From Corticicoccus populi (GTDB lineage Bacteria > Bacillota > Bacilli > Staphylococcales > Salinicoccaceae): a stretch of DNA of 64,000 nt. Below, piece by piece: positions 60,701 through 64,000 of the stretch (positions are counted from its first letter, which is position 1; every line of letters begins with the position of its first letter). The translations under genes were made by a program, and so were the position numbers. Where the stretch lies: assembly GCF_042686195.1 (NCBI RefSeq), contig NZ_JBHUOQ010000004.1, positions 248,001 through 312,000 of the forward strand. The letters run 5' to 3'. Below the pieces are notes generated by a model that was not told where the DNA came from, searched no databases, and saw nothing but the letters and a program-made list of their open reading frames with translations.

Positions 60701-63700
60701 GACCGTATCCGGAACACCACCGAATTCTGAAGAACCGGTACAGGATACAGATACAGTCTCTGTGCCTCAGGATGTTGAAGGCAGCTTAACCCTTCAAAAG
60801 TCCAGTGACCTGGATGCATTTATTGAAGCTGGTCAAGTGGTCACGTATGAATTTATCGTGACAAACGACAGTAACGTAACAGTGACAAACCTGGTACTGG
60901 ATGACCCAATGCTGGGCGGTAACATCGCACTCGATGTGACCGAACTTGCACCAGGAGATTCAACGACAGTGACGCAGGAATACACTGTGACTCAGGACGA
61001 TATTAATGCTGGAAATATTCATAACATCGCGTCCGTCACAGGGGAAGACCCAAGAGGTGGCACACCGGAAGATGAGGATGAAGATGAACTTCCAGGAACA
61101 CAAGAGCCGAGTATTTCTCTTGAAAAAACCGCGGACCGAAATGACTTAGTCGAAGGCGAAGATATCCAATATACCTTCACCGCAACGAATGATGGGAATG
61201 TGACGCTGAGTAATGTCAATCTGACTGATATCCTTGATGGTCTGAGTGAAATCACATATGTATCGGTGAACGGAGAAGACATTCAAGATGTCGAAAACAT
61301 CACACTCCAACCGGGTGATGTACTCATTGCGGAAGCAAATTACACCGTCACGCAGGCCGATGTCGACACTGGTATCGTCAACAATGAAGCAACCGTATCC
61401 GGAACACCACCGAATTCAGAAGAACCGGTCCAGGACACAGACACAGTCTCTGTACCTCAGGATGTTGAAGGCAGCTTAACCCTTCAAAAGTCCAGTGATC
61501 TGGATGCATTTGTTGAAGCTGGTCAAATCGTCACGTATGAATTTATCGTGACGAATGACAGTAATGTAACCGTCTCGAACCTGGTACTCGATGATCCAAT
61601 GCTGGGCGGCAACATTACGCTCGATGTGACCGAACTCGCACCGGAGGGTTCAACGACTGTCACTCAAGAATACACTGTGACGCAGGAGGACCTCAATAAC
61701 GGTGGCATACAAAACATCGCGTCCGTCACAGGGGAAGACCCAAGAGGCGGCACACCGGAAGATACGGACGAAGATGAGCTTCCAGGAACACAGGAACCGA
61801 GTATTTCTCTTGAAAAGACCGCGGACCGAAATGACTTAGTCGAAGGGGAAGATATCCACTATACTTTCACCGCAACGAATAATGGGAATGTCACATTATC
61901 TAATGTGAACTTAACCGATGTGTTAGAGGGCCTGAGCGATATCACATATGTTTCAGTAAACGGAGAAGACATTGAAGATGTCGAAAACATCACACTTCAG
62001 CCCAATGATGTATTGGTTGCGGAAGCAAGTTACACTGTCACACAGGCTGATGTCGATGCAGGAATTGTCAACAATGAAGCAACCGTATCCGGAACACCAC
62101 CGAATTCAGAAGAACCGGTGCAGGACATAGATACAGTCTCTGTCCCGCAGGATGTCGAGGGGAGCTTAATCCTTCAAAAGTCCAGTGACTTAGAGTCATT
62201 TGTTGAAGCCGGTCAAGTTGTGACGTATGAATTTATCATTACCAATGACAGTAATGTAACCATCTCGAACCTGGTACTCGATGATCCAATACTTGGTGGC
62301 AACATCGCACTCGATGTGACCGAACTCGCACCAGGAGATTCAACGACAGTGACGCAGGAATACACTGTGACTCAGGACGATATTAATGCTGGAAATATTC
62401 ATAACATCGCGTCAGTCACAGGGGAAGACCCGAGAGGCGGCACACCGGAAGATACCGACGAAGATGAGCTTCCAGGGACACAGGAGCCGAGTATTTCTCT
62501 TGAAAAAACCGCGGACCGTAATGACTTAGTCGAAGGTGAAGATATCCAATATACCTTCACTGCCACGAATAATGGGAATGTCACATTATCTAATGTGAAC
62601 TTGACCGATGTATTAGAGGGTCTAAGTGACATCACATACGTATCGGTGAACGGAGAAACCATTGAGGATGTCGAAAACATCGTCCTCCAACCGGGTGATA
62701 TACTCATTGCGGAAGCAAGCTACACCGTGACTCAAGCCGATGTCGATACCGGTATTGTCAACAATGAAGCAACCGTATCCGGAACACCACCGAATTCTGA
62801 AGAACCGGTACAGGATACAGATACAGTCTCTGTGCCTCAGGATGTTGAAGGCAGCTTAACCCTTCAAAAGTCCAGTGACCTGGACGCATTTGTCGAAGCT
62901 GGTCAAATCGTCACGTATGAATTTATCGTAACCAACGATAGTAACGTGACCGTTTCGAATCTGGTACTGGATGATCCAATGTTGGGCGGAAACATCAATC
63001 TGGATGTGACTGAACTCGCACCCGGTGACTCAACGACTGTTACGCAGGAATATGCTGTGACTCAGGACGATATTAATGCTGGAAATATCCAAAACATCGC
63101 GTCCGTCACAGGGGAAGACCCACGAGGCGGTACACCGGAAGATGCGGATGAAGATGAACTTCCAGGGACACAGGAGCCGAGTATTTCTCTTGAAAAAGCA
63201 GCCGACCGAAATGACTTAGTCGAAGGCGAAGATATCCAATATACCTTCACTGCCACGAATAATGGAAATGTGACGCTGAGTAATGTCAATCTGACTGATA
63301 TTCTTGATGGTATTAGTGACATCACATATGTATCTGTGAACGGAGAAACCATTGAAGATGTCGAAAACATCGCCCTCCAACCGGGTGATATACTCATTGC
63401 GGAAGCAAGTTACACCGTGACTCAAGCCGATGTCGATACCGGCGTTGTCAACAATGAAGCAACCGTATCCGGAACACCACCAAATTCGGAAGAACCCGTT
63501 CAGGATACTGACACAGTCTCTGTGCCACAGGATGTCGAAGGCAGCTTAACCCTTCAAAAATCCAGTGATCTGGATGCATTTGTCGAAGCCGGTCAAGTCG
63601 TGACGTATGAATTTATCGTGACGAACGACAGTAACGTGACCGTTTCAAATCTTGTTCTTGATGATCCAATGTTGGGCGGAAACATCAATCTGGATGTGAC

Positions 63701-64000
63701 CGAGCTCGCACCGGGTGACTCAACGACTGTCACGCAGGAATACACTGTGACGCAGGAGGACCTCAACAATGGTGGTATCCAAAACATTGCGTCTATCACG
63801 GGTGAAGATCCGAGAGGCGGCACACCGGAAGATACTGACGAAGATGAACTTCCGGGGACACAGGAGCCAAGTATTTCTCTTGAAAAGATCGCGGACCGAA
63901 ATGACTTAGTCGAAGGTGAAGATATCCAATATACCTTCACCGCAACGAATAATGGGAATGTCACACTGAGCAATGTCAATCTGACTGATATTCTTGATGG
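57765..64000 (+). CDS. Giant repetitive cell-surface protein (VWA, Cna-B, DUF11-like repeats), runs off window
   Basis: More than 2,078 residues; open at the right edge. GTG 57765 is the only sensible start: the signal peptide (Ser-Lys-Lys, hydrophobic core, cut near ALA|EE at residue ~40) begins there. A VWA domain (about 90-320) has MIDAS DNSNS (Asp102, Ser104, Ser106) and ITDGAP. A Cna-B domain (about 450-543) has the isopeptide trio Lys453, Glu521, Asn540. Then a 110-residue half-repeat and six full 230-residue repeats of DUF11-like modules, plus the start of a seventh. It is probably a wall-anchored adhesin; the sortase motif would lie outside the window. Confidence 0.9.
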   Translation, partial: MVLGSFSKKFGLVFLALLIISSSIFSYISFIGDSDNRALAEEIHDDGTGGMINPGAPQEFEESIISKNATYTGTPGEYFIDLNIEGKNRETVEPTDIVIVYDNSNSMANNNRVGIAYNAVSDFINQMLTDDNENIRMALVSYGTHVMDGRRNTVYGGNMGNYSHKTLTTNPSSLINRLPANVPNNRGSGNNGGTYTQEALNEAGNILAASNAENKVIITITDGAPTISHDGNTIQGRGTSFFYGSNNRFNHGTNTINAAQTLKSNGIDMHSIGIELTGDAGASLQQVTHVMENIASSPSQYYNAAQVSQIVEILSQISTGLIGSIQNGTVTDPMGEMVELALQGDSFTAASDANLSDGDYFLSASDSALLNGVNVSLDGETITLDNLNLAAGQSVNLRYKVHLDTDNENFTSDDYFRTNGTTTFIPNADNPDTVREFEVPQISGTSLEVSGIKIWEDDGGEMNRPPEIEIHLYRTTENQTDGTFVETVTVTPNENDEWGYVFEGHPSYSSTGEIYEYYVQEVTVDGYTTEYSEDGFDIINTLEVNSSISLEKTSNVEEITEVGQTITYTFEVENTGNVTVTNLVLDDPMLGGNITLDVTELVPGDSTTVTQEYTVTQEDLNNGGIQNIASVTGEDPRGGTPEDTDEDELPGTQEPSISLEKTADRNDLVAGEDIQYTFTATNNGNVTLNNVNLTDILDGISDITYVSINGEDIEDVENIILQPNDVLVAEASYTVTQTDVDAGIVNNEATVSGTPPGSEEPVQDTDTVSVPQDVEGSLTLQKSSDLDAFVEAGQVVTYEFIITNDSNVTISNLVLDDPMLGGNITLDVTELVPGDSTTVTQEYTVTQEDLNNGGIQNIASVTGEDPRGGTPEDTDEDELPGTQEPSISLEKTADRNDLVADENIQYTFTVTNNGNVTLNNVNLTDVLEGLSDINYLTINDETIEDIENIILQPGDVLNAEASYAVTQTDVDTGVVNNEATVSGTPPNSEEPVQDTDTVSVPQDVEGSLTLQKSSDLDAFIEAGQVVTYEFIVTNDSNVTVTNLVLDDPMLGGNIALDVTELAPGDSTTVTQEYTVTQDDINAGNIHNIASVTGEDPRGGTPEDEDEDELPGTQEPSISLEKTADRNDLVEGEDIQYTFTATNDGNVTLSNVNLTDILDGLSEITYVSVNGEDIQDVENITLQPGDVLIAEANYTVTQADVDTGIVNNEATVSGTPPNSEEPVQDTDTVSVPQDVEGSLTLQKSSDLDAFVEAGQIVTYEFIVTNDSNVTVSNLVLDDPMLGGNITLDVTELAPEGSTTVTQEYTVTQEDLNNGGIQNIASVTGEDPRGGTPEDTDEDELPGTQEPSISLEKTADRNDLVEGEDIHYTFTATNNGNVTLSNVNLTDVLEGLSDITYVSVNGEDIEDVENITLQPNDVLVAEASYTVTQADVDAGIVNNEATVSGTPPNSEEPVQDIDTVSVPQDVEGSLILQKSSDLESFVEAGQVVTYEFIITNDSNVTISNLVLDDPILGGNIALDVTELAPGDSTTVTQEYTVTQDDINAGNIHNIASVTGEDPRGGTPEDTDEDELPGTQEPSISLEKTADRNDLVEGEDIQYTFTATNNGNVTLSNVNLTDVLEGLSDITYVSVNGETIEDVENIVLQPGDILIAEASYTVTQADVDTGIVNNEATVSGTPPNSEEPVQDTDTVSVPQDVEGSLTLQKSSDLDAFVEAGQIVTYEFIVTNDSNVTVSNLVLDDPMLGGNINLDVTELAPGDSTTVTQEYAVTQDDINAGNIQNIASVTGEDPRGGTPEDADEDELPGTQEPSISLEKAADRNDLVEGEDIQYTFTATNNGNVTLSNVNLTDILDGISDITYVSVNGETIEDVENIALQPGDILIAEASYTVTQADVDTGVVNNEATVSGTPPNSEEPVQDTDTVSVPQDVEGSLTLQKSSDLDAFVEAGQVVTYEFIVTNDSNVTVSNLVLDDPMLGGNINLDVTELAPGDSTTVTQEYTVTQEDLNNGGIQNIASITGEDPRGGTPEDTDEDELPGTQEPSISLEKIADRNDLVEGEDIQYTFTATNNGNVTLSNVNLTDILD
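59401..64000 (+). repeat. 690-bp tandem repeats within the adhesin gene
   Basis: A 330-bp half-unit (59401-59729) is followed by units starting at 59730, 60420, 61110, 61800, 62490, 63180 and 63870, each exactly 690 bp (230 codons) with no length change. Each unit is two Ig-like modules: one opening with SISLEKTADRNDL, one with SLTLQKSSDLDAF. DNA identity between units is very high. Confidence 0.97.

Noticed and set aside
59612..63979. Repeated 80-130-residue ORFs on the minus strand
   Set aside because: They are antisense shadows of the adhesin repeats; recurrence only reflects the 690-bp period, and no ribosome sites precede them.
59401..64000. Could the regular repeats be a CRISPR array?
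   Set aside because: The unit is 690 bp, coding throughout in one frame, with no short repeats or unique spacers.

Overview
The window is a stretch of a low-to-moderate G+C Firmicutes chromosome, most likely a Staphylococcaceae member outside Staphylococcus proper (Jeotgalicoccus- or Salinicoccus-like; inferred). Evidence: two tandem SceD/IsaA-type secreted proteins ending in Asn-Gln-Asn-Asn-Trp-Trp, strong AGGAGG ribosome sites with frequent TTG/GTG starts, an L-lactate permease plus LDH unit with Rex-like sites, Mqo, a DUF1659-DUF2922-YvrJ trio and a YumC/IruO-like reductase beside siderophore uptake genes. I see no insertion sequence, phage gene, CRISPR array or rRNA; one tRNA (Val, GAC) is present.

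Layout. 1-4.3 kb: the 5' part of a GH13 glucosidase and its LacI repressor (two matching operators), then an MFS pump with its TetR regulator. 4.4-9.2 kb: the small-protein trio, Nudix and HIT enzymes, an NhaC antiporter behind a structured leader, and a PadR-HAAS pair. 9.2-13.9 kb: TetR regulator, membrane-anchored penicillin-acylase-like hydrolase, a possible tiny RNA, and lactate permease-LDH under Rex and cre-like sites. 14-19.9 kb: MFS, MerR-amidohydrolase pair, YkvI permease, nucleoside deaminase, SDR-like protein. 20-25.2 kb: tRNA-Val, AbgB-AbgT operon, adenine deaminase. 25.2-30.9 kb (minus strand): XRE-YxlE-ABC operon, then an ATP-grasp ligase with an orphan EctB-type aminotransferase. 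31.2-37.6 kb: exporter-SDR and a Fur-controlled reductase/siderophore ABC operon. 37.7-47.2 kb: second YkvI permease, Mqo, GNAT-like protein, YetF-like protein, Asp-rich lipoprotein, aldehyde dehydrogenase-DUF779, flotillin, membrane protein. 47.4-52.5 kb: LytTR-DUF3021 pair, tandem SceD-like proteins, SulP-UspA. 52.5-55.7 kb: SDR, lipocalin-like protein, RluD-type pseudouridine synthase, and a GNAT acetyltransferase behind a leader peptide and an RNA structure that can hide its ribosome site. 55.8-64 kb: an Mga-like regulator divergent from a giant repeat-built surface protein running off the right edge.

How genes work together. Many units are small regulator-plus-effector modules whose operators are visible: LacI-glucosidase, TetR-MFS, PadR-HAAS, MerR-amidohydrolase, Fur-siderophore uptake. 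The most notable items are the predicted translational attenuator at 55.0-55.1 kb; the giant adhesin with exact 690-bp repeats and its divergent Mga-like regulator; and the orphan EctB/ATP-grasp pair, divergent from an exporter-SDR pair and next to iron uptake, which could be an undescribed diaminobutyrate-based metabolite or metallophore locus (inference).
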